A stretch of 64,000 nucleotides of DNA from Adiantum capillus-veneris (Eukaryota; Streptophyta; Polypodiopsida; Polypodiales; Pteridaceae). Under the pieces are notes generated by a model. That model was not told the origin of the DNA. It made no database searches and saw nothing but the letters and a program-made list of their open reading frames with translations. The stretch lies in contig CM043957.1 of assembly GCA_014529385.2 (NCBI GenBank), positions 86,898,381 to 86,962,380 of the forward strand. The letters run 5' to 3'. Positions 9,763 through 20,547 of this stretch are shown piece after piece. Every line of letters begins with the position of its first letter. The stretch's first letter is position 1. Position numbers and translations under genes: made by a program.

Positions 9763-11383
9763 AAACCCATACTTTGCGAGAATAGTCATCTATGAATGTA
9801 CAAAAGTACGCTGCTCCCCCTAGTGACAAACTAGGCATTGGTCCGCATAGATCACTGTGTACAAGAGCTAACCGTTCGTCCCTACGATTCCTCTTTGATC
9901 TGTGCGGTTCCTGTGTTTGCTTACCATAAACACAATGCTCACAAAACTCGAAATCTTGAAATGAAAAGCCAGGCAAATAACCATAATGAGAAAGTATTTC
10001 CATTCCTCTTTTTGACATATGTCCCAACCTACGATGCCACAGTGACACACTTGGCTGCTCAATCACATTAATTACATGGTTTTTAGCCTCTGAAACATGT
10101 AAAGTGTACAGAGTTCCTGACTTGCTGCCATGTGCTACAGTCATCGAACCTTTGGAGATCTTCCAAGCGCTGTTTCCAAAAACTGTCACATAACCCGCAT
10201 CATCCAACTTCCCTGTACTAATCAAGCTCTTTCGGATTGCTGGAACATGTCTGACATTCTTGAGCCATAAAGAAGAGCCATTTTGAAACTTCAACTGCAC
10301 ATCTCCCACTCCAAGTATGTCACAAACCTGCTCATTGCCAAGTCTGACATAATCTTTAGTAGCCACATATGATGTAAACCACTCTTTGTGCGGAGAAACA
10401 TGTAAAGATGCCCCTGAGTCGATAATCCAATCACTCATAGCATGTCCATCCTCTGCAGTCAACAAAACAGAATCAAGATTGCTTGTAAGGAAGATGTCAC
10501 CAGCTGCTATACCAGAATCACTGTCTGAACCAGATCCTGTGACATTCACCTCTTCAATCTTCACTGAACTCTTCTTTTCATCTTGCTCAGAACTCTTTGT
10601 TTTTCCTTTTTCTTGTTTCCACTTCGTACAGTCTCGCTTCATGTGACCCTTTTTGCCACAATGGTAGCATTCTATGTCATCCTTTGACTTCGAATCACGA
10701 GACTTACTTCGGTTTTGTGCCTTCTTACCCTTCTTCTCTTTAAACTGTTGTCTCCCTCGAACGACCAAAGCACTATTGCCTTTGCCTTTGTCAATGTTCT
10801 TCCTGTTCACTTCCTCTGTGAGCAAGCTGCCTTCTACATTGGCACTTGTAAGACCTTCTGGCGCGACAGAATTACTTAACGCTGTACGAAAAGTATCCCA
10901 ACTGTCTGGCAAAGTGATTAAGAGAAACATAGCCTTCACTGAATCTGGAAAGACTATCTCCTGTGATGTTAACTGGCTGAAAATTGTGTGAAATTCATTC
11001 AGATGATTTGACATGGTTGTCCCTTCCTTCATCTTCAAATCCACCAATTTCTTGAGCCAGTAAATCTGAGAAGCAGCACTTTGTTTCTCGTACATACCAC
11101 ATAGCTTTTGCCATACGCCATACACTGTAGTCTCTTCTGCTACGTTGAAGTAAACATTTTCTGCCAGTGTCAGCATGATTGTGGAACAAGCTAACTCGTC
11201 AAGCTCTTCCCACTCATCTTCAGCCATACCTTCTGGTCTCTCCCCTTTGAGCTTCAGTGGCTTCACTTGTTTTTTCTGCACCAAAACCTGCCAAATCTGC
11301 TTCTTCCAGAATGGAAAGTTTGTGCCATCCAGCTTCTTTATGTTGTGAAGAGTCTCACTTTGAGAAGATGCCATATCTGCCAA
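9698..11383 (-). CDS. Copia gag-protease-integrase (truncated)
   Basis: The 561-codon frame opens with a copia Gag ('LDGTNFPFWKKQIWQVL', residues about 19-35) and carries a CCHC zinc knuckle 'CYHCGKKGHMKRDC' near residue 238. It then has the aspartic protease active site 'WIIDSGASLHVSP' (near 320), the integrase zinc-binding segment 'LWHRRLGHMSKRG..' with 'CEHCVYGKQ', and the first catalytic Asp in 'LVHSDLCGPMPS'. Gag forms the particle, protease cleaves the polyprotein and integrase inserts the cDNA. After 'DDYSRKVWVYFL' the last 18 or so residues are antisense of the adjoining helicase sequence rather than copia sequence. The coding part is otherwise intact, without internal stops, which suggests a fairly young copy. 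Confidence 0.9.
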   Translation of the reverse strand: MADMASSQSETLHNIKKLDGTNFPFWKKQIWQVLVQKKQVKPLKLKGERPEGMAEDEWEELDELACSTIMLTLAENVYFNVAEETTVYGVWQKLCGMYEKQSAASQIYWLKKLVDLKMKEGTTMSNHLNEFHTIFSQLTSQEIVFPDSVKAMFLLITLPDSWDTFRTALSNSVAPEGLTSANVEGSLLTEEVNRKNIDKGKGNSALVVRGRQQFKEKKGKKAQNRSKSRDSKSKDDIECYHCGKKGHMKRDCTKWKQEKGKTKSSEQDEKKSSVKIEEVNVTGSGSDSDSGIAAGDIFLTSNLDSVLLTAEDGHAMSDWIIDSGASLHVSPHKEWFTSYVATKDYVRLGNEQVCDILGVGDVQLKFQNGSSLWLKNVRHVPAIRKSLISTGKLDDAGYVTVFGNSAWKISKGSMTVAHGSKSGTLYTLHVSEAKNHVINVIEQPSVSLWHRRLGHMSKRGMEILSHYGYLPGFSFQDFEFCEHCVYGKQTQEPHRSKRNRRDERLALVHSDLCGPMPSLSLGGAAYFCTFIDDYSRKVWVYFLVQLISSLAGFLSQIMVKN

Positions 11384-12425
11384 ACTGCTTACTCCTGAGA
11401 AAAATCCGACAGAGTTTCCCCTGTAAACTGGCCTCTGTACACAGTAAACAAGCTGTAATCAACAAGCTGAACACCTCTCCTCAGGAACTGTCAGTATTTG
11501 AAAATTTTTGACAGAGTCTCCCCTGTAAACTGAGCTCTGGGAACCAAAAGATAGCTCAAAAAACAATCATAAATAGCTGACCAGTGACAAATCTAAAAAA
11601 TCTCTGTAATATGCTGTCCTGTAAGCATACACTGTCTCCTCTCTGGGCGATGACAGAACCTGTATCTGTCTCAAGACTGAACCCTGAACAATGCCTCAAC
11701 GGCCTGACGCATAAGATGCAATCCAGTGTCTACACAAAGTCATACATCCTAAGGGATAAAAGTCGCCGAAGAGGATGCGTGTAGAGGGGAACTCCAGCAA
11801 CCTAATCCACCTCACACTGGGTAACCCAGCCCCCAGTGCTTGGCTTCAAAAAACCTCACACACGACCCTCTCAGATGGCTCAGCAAACTGCCCAGAACTA
11901 GCATACATCCTATAATAGACCAACCACTGTCCTATGACCGCTGCGGCGGTCTGTCTGCTAGCGTGACTCACAACTAGCAGACCCACAATCACAGTACATC
12001 AATCTGCAATACATGCCAGTGGTGTCAAGCCGTCGTATGGCCACACCTCCCCTGGAACTTGGCAAGCACAAGAAGTAACAATGCAGACTGCAATATATAT
12101 ATCTGATGATATATATGTGTACCTGGTCTATAGATAATGCTCTGAAGACTAATAAGTGATGTATGTCGATGCCGATATTGATGTCGACCACCTCCTGCTT
12201 GCCAATCTACACAAGACGGATTTCTTTGCGGCTGAAATCTATCTTCTGCTGTAGTGCTCAGAACGAAATTCTGAGGGCGTAAACGGCTTCGAAAGGGGGG
12301 TAAAACCGCAGGTCGCCTGCTGGAAACGCTCCCGGAATGCCGAGTGTGAATTTTCGAAGTCCGGATCCAGAATCTGTCGGAAAAGTGCGCGTGCGCGCGA
12401 TTGCGCAAAACCGCACTGAACCAAG
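11384..12425 (-). other. Copia untranslated leader
   Basis: This is about 1.04 kb between the primer site and the gag start. It contains two similar 'cccctgtaaactg' segments about 100 bases apart (near 11415 and 11521). No coding pattern is seen on the element's strand. Confidence 0.6.
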
Positions 12426-12437
12426 GCTCTGATACCA
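12426..12437 (-). promoter_or_regulatory. Primer binding site, tRNA-iMet type
   Basis: The minus strand reads TGGTATCAGAGC two bases after the LTR end. This is complementary to the 3' end of plant initiator tRNA-Met and is the usual start of copia minus-strand synthesis. Confidence 0.92.
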
Positions 12438-12439
12438 AT

Positions 12440-12659
12440 TGAAGTCGCGGAGCGGAGCGTAGCGTGGGTCGACTCTCTCTCACACACACACAGTGAGCTT
12501 ACACAGTACAATACGCAGAGAACTGTTAGAAGGGTTATCTCCCAATAACTTAGTATTCACAAAGTATAAGTTAGTATATACAAAGAGTTAGAGGGAAGTG
12601 AGTTAGGCGGGCGGCCAGCCATATCCGCATAAGAGGCCACTTGGGCTTTAATCCCAACA
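12440..12659 (-). repeat. Copia 5' LTR (220 bp)
   Basis: In minus orientation it begins TGTTGGGATT and ends CTTCA just before the primer site, so it has the TG...CA ends of LTRs. No second copy is found in the window because the element is 3'-truncated. Confidence 0.85.
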
Positions 12660-13775
12660 GGCTTGTCATGTGGCATTAATCGACAAGCTTTCTCCAATGG
12701 TCCAGATTTGCACCCAAAAGTCCACCCTTCACTAAGGACTCCTTATGTAGTCCAAAAATTATAGGCTTTGAAGCCAAAGTTAAGGTCAATACCTCTCACC
12801 ACCAATCAAAGATAGTCATTGCTTCTTAGTATTGGACTCGACAAGTCGACGGATCATTAACACTATTTCCACGACATCTAGTGATGCAAATGCTCTTAGG
12901 TTGGATTTGAGTGCAAACTTGTTTGCGTATTTTTCAAGCATAAAAGAAAGGTGTTCCAGATTAGTTGCAAGATTCTTGAATGCAACATAATGAAGGATGT
13001 TTCCTTTGATTTTTCACTCACATTTGGTGGGCGGAATGGATTGAGAGTCCAAATGTGATTCACACCTCTAAATAAAGATCCAAACAAAACATGTGTAGAC
13101 AAAATGTCTGTGTTTAAAGTCTTAAGTGCAAATGAAATGTGTCCAAGGTTGCAAAACTATGGATCTACAAAGTACACAAACTTCGTGGGAAGCGTGTTAA
13201 AGGCTTGAGCAAAGCGAAGCTACATTGTTTCTATTGCAAGCACGTGCCAATATGGATAAATTAGTGTTGTGTCTTGGTGCACTACATAATGCCCACCTAC
13301 CAGCATATGAGCAAGCTAATGCTTCATAGTGATTGACACGACTACTCCACCTAAAGGGAGAGCTTCAAAAAGACTGAAAGATTATGCCAAAGTAATAGTA
13401 ACGAGGATAACCATTGACAAGATAAACCCACATCGGTGGACCATGACAAGTCCATATAAGTGGGTGAAAGCATGAAAAGGTGGTCAGGTTTTGGGGCAAA
13501 TTGGTGGATCACTTTGGTAATTTCATGTTGGGTGAGTGTCTAGTCTAAGTCGATTAAGGGGCTACCAAGATTTGAAAAGTTCACTTCAACATTTCATCAT
13601 TTTGTAAAATACAAGCATGCAAAAGGTAATCTCTCAGTTCTAGTACGTGCCGAAGTCTCCTTTGCATTTAGTGCTCCTGCTTGCGACTCTTTCAAAGCTA
13701 CCTCTCGGTTGTGCTGTGCCATAACTGCCATAAGACTGTTGCGAGCCATTTCCTCCTCAACTAGCTGGTCAGAGC

Positions 13776-13781
<6 letters not shown>
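12660..13781. other. No recognised gene
   Basis: Flank of the truncated copia element. Short frames exist on both strands, none with a recognisable domain. The sequence does not obviously continue the helicase fragment found on the other side of the element. Confidence 0.4.
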
Positions 13782-14086
<305 letters not shown>

Positions 14087-14129
14087 TGGTATTGCACTCA
14101 TTGTTGTATGAAATGTGATGTTTTTTTAA

Positions 14130-14820
14130 TTGGGACACCAGAAATGAAGACACCCTCTCAAAAGAGAACCTTACCAAACAAATCACCAGTTAAGGTGTAA
14201 CCCACCAGCTTGCATTCTAGTAGTAACAACCCCAAGAATGGTGCAAGCATGTCGCCAAAGAACACCTTTTCTGCTTTGAGAAGAGCAATGATAGTCACCC
14301 ATTTCCTTCTCATGAATGTGGTAAAATAATTAGATGTTAAAGTTTTGCCAGTCTTTTACCCATGTCCATATTTTATAAGTTATATTGTTGAATGCATAAT
14401 TTTACATGGCGCGGGATGTGTTTTTACTAATCCCCTTCCCTCTAAATTTTTGTGCCCACCAACAATAGAATCTCAGAAGGCTCAATATCCCAAGTAGACC
14501 AGATTCTACTTCACATGACATGACCTACATGAGGAGTACGGTCTGAGTTTGGAAGGAAAATTGTACCAACATTTGTCTGTTGATGAGGATGTGACAAATG
14601 AGGATTGGCTAGTAGTCTTCATAAAGAAAAGGGTGTTAGGATCTTCTTGTATATGGTGGAGCATGAATATGCAAAAGAATGTAGGCTATTGTTTCACAAA
14701 GTATATCAATCTATACCAACCAACAAAAAAATCACACACAAGTTTTCAACGTTGTTTGTATATGAGAGATGCCCAGCTACCATGGAGAGTCTAACATGTT
14801 AGCAGAAGGTTGTATGGGGG
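14130..14820 (+). pseudogene. Decayed, unrecognised coding fragment
   Basis: Coding-like segments on the plus strand are interrupted. One phrase (about 14151-14320) reads 'TPSQKRTLPNKSPVKV', a stop, then 'PTSLHSSSNN..'. After a possible 'caacaatag' acceptor, a second (about 14470-14800) contains 'EYGLSLEGKLYQHLSVDED', with two in-frame stops near its start. It then needs a frame change to keep reading 'VEHEYAKECRLLFHKVYQSI'. The residue composition is protein-like in both frames, but I recognise no family. A decayed gene or transposon ORF fits best. Confidence 0.3.
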
Positions 14821-15600
14821 AACTATTTTTGGTGAGTAGGTCATTGCAAGAAGCTCTTGGGTGGGATATACAAAAATCTCAAGAACTGGATTGACTGCAA
14901 TGAGAAGGATCAATAGGTGACTCAAACCACTTCTATTTCCTGCAATTTTGGCCCTTAACCAATTCTAAATTGCAGCTCTATTGACCTTCAAATTGTGGCA
15001 GAAGTGGAGTAGATGTTGGTTGCACGAAAGACTGCGCTAGAGTGTGAAAAGAACACCAAATGTAGCCCAAGTGCAACTACAAGAGAAAAATCAGATCATG
15101 TGGAACATAAAGGGAACATCTTCAGCTGCAGCAGTGCTTCAAGGACAATTGAATGAGTTGCAAACAAATGAAAGATAGCATCGAGGGAGCATGTGGTGCA
15201 TCTAATTATGAAGTGATGGTAATTGACGCAAAGATCATTTCTCTCTCAAGCGTATTGATATCTCTTGGGGCAGATGCAAGCAATTCAAAGATTAATAACA
15301 ACGTTGATATTATAGAGGTATGCATCAAAAACTATCAGAATCCACCATTTGAATGTGATCGAGTAGAGCACCTTTTGTAAGTACCAACGGAAGTTTATTG
15401 ATCAATGGTTCACAAAGATTAGTGATGGTGGTGGAAATCACAAAGTCCACCATCAGACTAGGATTAAAGGTTCTTTGTGAAGCTAATTATTATGGTAGCT
15501 TTTTATATGGCATTTCAAATTCGAGGTATATAACAACTGGGAGTACCCACATAGGCACTTTGTTGTATTACTTGGTAGATTTTATAGTACTTATCATAGG
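14821..15600. other. Unassigned, possible coding remnants
   Basis: A 75-codon frame at 15153-15380 ('..GASNYEVMVIDAKIISLSSVLISLGADASNS..') is protein-like but unrecognised. It could belong to the same decayed locus as the fragment at 14.1-14.8 kb. No complete gene can be drawn. Confidence 0.25.
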
Positions 15601-15812
15601 TACATTGACAAAATATATGCCTTTATCTTTCAAAGTACCTTTTATAGGTGGATACACTGAAAGTATATATGCCTTGTTTCCAAAGCACCATGCATGTGTT
15701 TATACATTGTGAAAGTACATATGCCTTTTATTTTGCAAAGTACCATTCATGTGTTCGTACATTGAGAAAGTTCATATTATGCCTTTTTTTGCAAAAGAAC
15801 CTTTCATGTGTG
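15601..15812. repeat. Minisatellite, four units of about 53 bp
   Basis: Four degenerate units begin with 'taca(t/c)tg' at about 15601, 15653, 15703 and 15758. Each includes a variant of 'atatgcctttt..tttgcaaagtacc'. Related 'tttgcaaagtacc' words recur at 17.82-17.95 kb. Confidence 0.75.
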
Positions 15813-16326
15813 CTTGGTAAGTTCTTGTCATTGGTACTCTGAGCTTGTCCTTGGTACTCTCATAGGTACCTAGAGTGTATCCTTGGTACTTTTTTAATAT
15901 GGAATAAAATTTACTTCCCCTTTGGACTGAAAAAAGAACTAATTGACCTGGCACGATTAGCTACATGTGCTTCTCAAGTCACATTTTGTGAGATCTTGCT
16001 GGAGCAAGTGAAGAGAAGTGAGGCAATGTTGCTACATCCCACATATGGCAAGCATGGGAGTTACTTGCAGGCCAAAGTGACTACTCCATAAGCACGTGCT
16101 TCATGTGGTTTAGGTTTTGTGGCTTTCAAAGTTGTGTGTGCATGTGTGTGTGTGTACACTAGCATGTGGTGATGCATACCATGCTTTTTGTTTTGCTCGA
16201 TGGGCTGGGTTAGGGAAAGAAATTATCAACCCCTCTTGTAGGCATAGCGTTCCGTAACTAGAAAAGTTGATGCTTGTGCATAATGGTTGGTTTTCTATCC
16301 TCCATGTCTGTTGGGATTAATAGAGT

Positions 16327-16725
16327 TTGTTAAGAATGCAAGAAAATTTTTATGATTGCACAAACTACAACTTTTGTGGTGTAGTTATAGGTTCTAGTCA
16401 TATGCCATATGTGACAACATTACCAGATGAGGTGCCAAAGGTGAATGTTGATGCAATTCAGGAATCCCCCACCATGGACACAGACATGCAATTTGATGAT
16501 CAATCAACTCCAGCTGGTAGGGAAGGCTCATTCTTGGCAAGTGACAAAACTCTGGATTGCAAGGAAGGCTTGCATGTGGCAAGTGACAAAATCCCAATTC
16601 TTGAGGTGGATCCCTCTGAATAGACAGAAGGTGAACCAAAACCAAAGGAAATTGAACTAAATGAAGATGACGATGTTAAGTTGATGGATTCTATAAATGG
16701 TGCAACACATGGTTCATTGTTGTGA
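16327..16725 (+). pseudogene. Acidic, unrecognised coding fragment with in-frame stop
   Basis: The frame reads '..DQSTPAGREGSFLASDKTL..KEGLHVASDKIPILEVDPSE', then a UAG, then continues in the same frame as 'TEGEPKPKEIELNEDDDVKL' to a UGA near 16723. It contains an internal near-repeat ('G..EGSFLASDKT' and 'KEGLHVASDKI'). Acidic and lacking a known domain, it may be an exon of a lost gene. I cannot assign a function. Confidence 0.3.
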
Positions 16726-17301
16726 CGCACATCCAAATTCCCCTGTCTTCCTTAGTGATATGGTGAAGAACTCAAAGAAGAAAAATAAACAAGCTGATGG
16801 TAAGTTTGTTTTGGCTACAGGACTTGGCTCCCTATAGGCATTGAATGATTTTAACTGATGTGCCTCTTTATGGTGCAACTTAACATTCCAAAATGACACG
16901 ATCATTACAGATCACCCGCTCAAAGCAGTAATCTAGCAAGTCCAAGGATGAGAATGATGGTGAGACCTCCTTTACTCATGGATTGTTCAAGAAAAGCATC
17001 TCATCACCACATAGAGGAAGTGTGTAGTTTCAACCTTATTGATAGTGTCATTTCTATACCTCATGTTCATGCTCATTAGGTCATTGCTTGTCGCTTTTTC
17101 ATCTCCACCTAAAACCAAAACCCAATCGACTTATACTCATGTTCATGCTCGTCGAAGAAATAATAATCACCAGATCCACCACCTTATATTCCAAAAACCA
17201 TCACATTGCTACCATTTGATAACCACTCATGAACATTGTCATTCCTAGAGTGTCCATTCACACAATGCAATAAGCGTGACCCTTCCCATTTTCTTGCAAT
17301 T

Positions 17302-17592
17302 CTATTTTCTCTCCCTAGGCACATCAACCGCTTCAATGTCCCAAAAAATTTGAGTCACCTCTGACTGGGTGTTTTCATCATGAAAGTTATGTTTCAAGAA
17401 ACTAACATACTTGGCACACTTCATGTGCCTTGCATCAGGTTTCAATTGCTTATGTGTCACAACCCTTTTGACAATTGCACCAACCCCATCATGCTCTCCT
17501 TTGCCATGGCCCGATGAAGCATACATCACACTTGCAGCCACACCCTTCATTGTGCACTTGTATCTTGCTTTGTACCATTTTGTTGAGCACAT
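17302..17592 (-). pseudogene. 'HGKGxxDGxGAxxKR' transposon-associated protein fragment
   Basis: The minus-strand frame reads '..MYASSGHGKGEHDGVGAIVKRVVTHKQLKPDARHMK..' and ends '..FWDIEAVDVPRERK'. The HGKGxxDGxGAxxKR signature is, to my knowledge, typical of a large repetitive family of uncharacterised, probably transposon-derived proteins in seed-free plants and animals, where it lies in the C-terminal half. Upstream sequence on the same strand (17.6-17.75 kb) keeps a coding flavour but is broken by stops. A remnant that seems to belong to the N-terminal half of the same family lies at 23.86-24.58 kb on the other strand. The biochemical role is unknown. Confidence 0.5.
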
Positions 17593-17779
17593 CCTTGAGG
17601 TATATCATTTGTATGTGAGAAATGCAATAACAGGGGTTCAATCCCTCAAAACCAAGGCTTCATCTGAGAGAGATCTTGATGTGTGAATATTGCTTTTGGA
17701 ATCTCCTGTAAAGATCCACCTACCCAATGAAAAGTAAATCTCATCAAAACCTGTAGTGAAGACAAGGTTAAATTCATTA

Positions 17780-17985
17780 TAAGTTGAAATTGCTGCCTAA
17801 CATGGTACTTTTTTTAAGCTTTTGGTAGGTACTAAAGTACATAAGCCATTGTAAATGGTACTTTTTTTGCAAAGTACCTAAGTCCCTGAAATTGATACTT
17901 TAATAAGTACCTCAAAGACTACATCTAAAGTACCTATATACCTAGAGTTGGTATTTTGGAAGTACATGTTGGTCTCATGCTAGCT
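17780..17985. repeat. Degenerate 'ggtact/agtacc' repeat tract
   Basis: Several near copies of 'ggtactttt', 'aaagtacct' and 'aagtacctc' occur within 200 bases, resembling the words of the minisatellite at 15.6-15.9 kb. The two tracts may be parts of one dispersed repeat. Confidence 0.45.
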
Positions 17986-18103
17986 TCTACCTAGTCTCAA
18001 AAGACTACTTTCATTTTTCCATGGGGCTACTTGGCTTACTATAGGATTCCCTTTGGTTTGGTGAATGCCTATGCAACTCTCTAGGATTGGATAAACAGGG
18101 TGT

Positions 18104-18457
18104 TTGGGCCATTTTTTAAGTAAGTTTATCATGGTTTTTATGAATGCTATAGGTTTCTACAGTTCAAGGACTGGTCATTTGTCAAAGTTGAAGTTGTGCT
18201 TTCAAAGGCTAGATGAGGAGGGTGGTCAATTGAACGCTAAGAATCACAAGTTGGCGCAACCGAGGGCTCACCTATTGGGTCATGTGGTCTTGCAAAATTG
18301 TATAGAGGCTGATCTTGAGAAGGTGAATGCCTTGGTTTCGATGGAGCATCCCACCAATGCGTTAGGTTTAGCTTCATTTTTGCACAAGTTTAAGTATTTA
18401 TCTAGGTTCTTTTGGATGCTTTCACAATGTGTGTATCATCTTTACAAAATGATTTAA
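18104..18457 (+). pseudogene. Gypsy reverse transcriptase remnant (thumb region)
   Basis: The frame includes 'AHLLGHVVLQNCIEADLEKVNALVSMEHPTN..', corresponding to the RT connection segment 'FLGHivs..Gi..dp.Kv.ai..~p.P' of gypsy elements, then 'LASFLHKFKYLSRFF'. Upstream residues match the RT fingers and palm only after frame changes, and the YxDD motif has been lost. It is equivalent to residues near 30.9-31.05 kb of element B. Confidence 0.6.
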
Positions 18458-18750
18458 TAGGTTCATGGTTTTGAATGGACTGAAGATGCATAGGTAGCCT
18501 TTGATAGGGTGAAGAAAATTATTTGCCAATTTGCCAATGGTTTGTCCTCCCAACAATGAGGACAATTTCTATGTTGCTATAATGGTGGTCACGATTGCTA
18601 TAGGTGTTATTTTGATGCAGAAGGCAGGGAGATGCTACAAGCCTATCTACTTTGATAGTCAAGTGATTAGCCTAGGAGAAAGGACTTACACTGAAGTTGA
18701 GTTCAATGGGTGATGACTCAAGTGTTTGCATGTAGGAAGTTTAAAGTGTA

Positions 18751-19323
18751 TTGATCATTTGCAATTTCTATGTAATCACATTTGACATTTTTTTGTCTGA
18801 AGTGCTGCTTCATCTAAATCCAAGAGGACATATTATTAATTGGGTGTTAGAGATACACAAGTTCAAGTTTTTGTTCAAGATTGATCACACAAGCAGGTCC
18901 CATCTTGCCAATATTCTGGTAAACAAGGAAGCTAATTTTCCAGTGTATCCAAGGGTGGTAAGAGAAGAAGTTTCAAAAGAGTCATACTTGGAAGGAGCTT
19001 TTGTTATGTGGTTTGATGGAGCATACAAGAGGGTGATACAAAAAGCACGAGGAGGAGTGGTGATACAAGATCCACAAGGTAAGGTGATCTTCTCCAAGGC
19101 TTATGATCTAAAATATGTTCACACAAACAATAGGGTAGGATACTTGACTCTCCACCTGAGCTTGAAGCAATGTGTAGAGTTTGGTATTTCCAAGCTTGTG
19201 GTAAAGGGTGACACACTCTTGATCATTAAGAAGATTTTGGGACAATGGCAAGAAAAGAGAGATTCTCTTAAGAGTTGGTTTTTTCCTATAAAGAAGTTGT
19301 TGAAGTTTTTCAAAGCGATGTAG
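18751..19323 (+). pseudogene. Gypsy RNase H region with second (plant Tat-type) RNase H
   Basis: The 190-codon frame contains the tether 'VLEIHKFKFLFKIDHTSRSHLANIL', then 'EGAFVMWFDGAYKRVIQKARGGVVIQDPQGKV', the start of a second RNase H domain whose first catalytic Asp lies in 'FDGAY'. The later catalytic Glu (NNEAEY in element B) is replaced in 'NNRVGYL', and the Asp of 'KGDTLLI' remains. This extra RNase H is characteristic of Tat-lineage gypsy elements. The enzyme would degrade RNA in RNA-DNA hybrids. The copy is dead. Confidence 0.7.
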
Positions 19324-20530
19324 TTCAAGTATGTCAAATGGGACCAAAATCAAGAAGGATATCAATTGGCTAGCATTCATGTGCAAGCATATGTAGCAGG
19401 TTTTATATGTGGCACCCACCACCTATGCACGTAGAGAGACTTACAATTTTTTGAGTACAGGGCTATGTTTTAAAAGATTATTCAAGCTACAAAGGAGGAG
19501 GGTTGTTTAAAAGGCTTGTGCGTAAGATGTGATGGCTTATGGTCGTGATGGAGTGTTGAGAAGGGTCCTCTACAAGGAGGAAAGTGGAATGGTGCTAGAG
19601 TAGTGTCATGAGGAAAGCGAACAAAAGGGTAAACATCAGGTACTTCTTTGCATTCTTAGAGCTCGTTTTTGTAACCCTCTATAGTATGGGATGTGCATTA
19701 TTGGCACAAAACATGCCATGAATGTCAAACCATGGGGGAATGACAATTGGTGGCACAGTCACAAGGGGCTATCATAGCTCAAAATTCATTTGAGAAGTGG
19801 GGTTAAAATTCTAAGTATGTGTACAAACAAATAAAAGCATGAAAGGTTAATCTCAAAAAGTGTTTGTGGGCTTACACACCTTCTTATAAAGTTGTTACCA
19901 ACTTTACCCTACATGAGTTTGTTTATAGCAAAGAGGCAGTACTACTAGTGCATATCCAATTGGATGCATTGAAGGGTATGTGGCATGTTGATAGAGCTCA
20001 TTAGGATATTTTACAGGACAAGATTACTTGTCTTGAAGCTTTAAAGATGGATAGGGAAGCTACGATAGACTTTTATGTAAAGCAACAGGAGAAGATAATG
20101 GCGAAGTTCAACTAGCATTTACCATAGAAGTAGATAGAGAAGGGTGATCTAGTGATGAAGTATGAGAGTTATCTAGACTTCACCTTCCGAAATAAGTTTT
20201 AAAAAAATAGGCGGGGCCATACAAAGTTCATCATGCTTTTCCCAATGGCACTTACAAACTCCTCATCACCGACTTGTAAGGTTAAATGAAAAACGTCTCA
20301 AACACACGGTAAATGGTGTGCGTCTCAAGTTGTACTTTGAAAGAGAGCTGGTACCAGTAGTGAATCAAGTGGTATCCAAGGGGGCTGGACAACCCACCTA
20401 GATAGGAGCTATAGACAACAAGAAACTATCTACGTATGGTAGAATTTTTATTTTTTTTTGCTCAAGTGTTTTCTAGTTTTTGCACTTCCAAGATCATTAA
20501 GCATCCCTTGTGGTTGAACATAAATGTTCA

Positions 20531-20547
20531 ACAGGGGGGATGGGCAA
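20531..20547 (+). promoter_or_regulatory. Polypurine tract of element C
   Basis: 'acaggggggatgggcaa' directly precedes a TGATGG start, matching element B, where a purine tract precedes TGATGGGG. This marks the beginning of the 3' LTR of element C. Confidence 0.7.

Larger units (their letters stand above)
9763..12659 (-). mobile_element. Ty1/copia element, 3'-truncated, minus strand
   Basis: In minus orientation the element starts with its 5' LTR (12659-12440), followed by a tRNA-iMet primer site (12437-12426), a leader of about 1 kb, and a long gag-protease-integrase frame (from 11383). It is cut off at about 9763, early in the integrase core, so RT, RNase H, the PPT and the 3' LTR are missing. 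The broken end joins directly to a PIF1-like helicase fragment, so a deletion or truncated insertion occurred there. The expected 5-bp target duplication next to the LTR would be GGCTT (12660-12664), but no partner survives. Confidence 0.88.
18010..20547 (+). mobile_element. Ruined Ty3/gypsy internal region (Tat-like), element C
   Basis: Plus-strand remnants follow the order RT (18.03-18.45 kb, 'YRIPFGLVNAYATL', 'LLGHVVLQNCIEADLEKV', 'YLSRFF'), first RNase H (about 18.53-18.9 kb), a second plant-type RNase H (about 18.99-19.3 kb, 'FDGAYKRVIQKARGGVV'), and integrase or its C-terminal part (19.5-20.3 kb). The region ends with a polypurine tract at 20531-20547. The protein pieces resemble the better preserved element B. 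Many stops and frameshifts make it certainly inactive. The 5' part (LTR, gag, protease) is absent. Confidence 0.75.
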
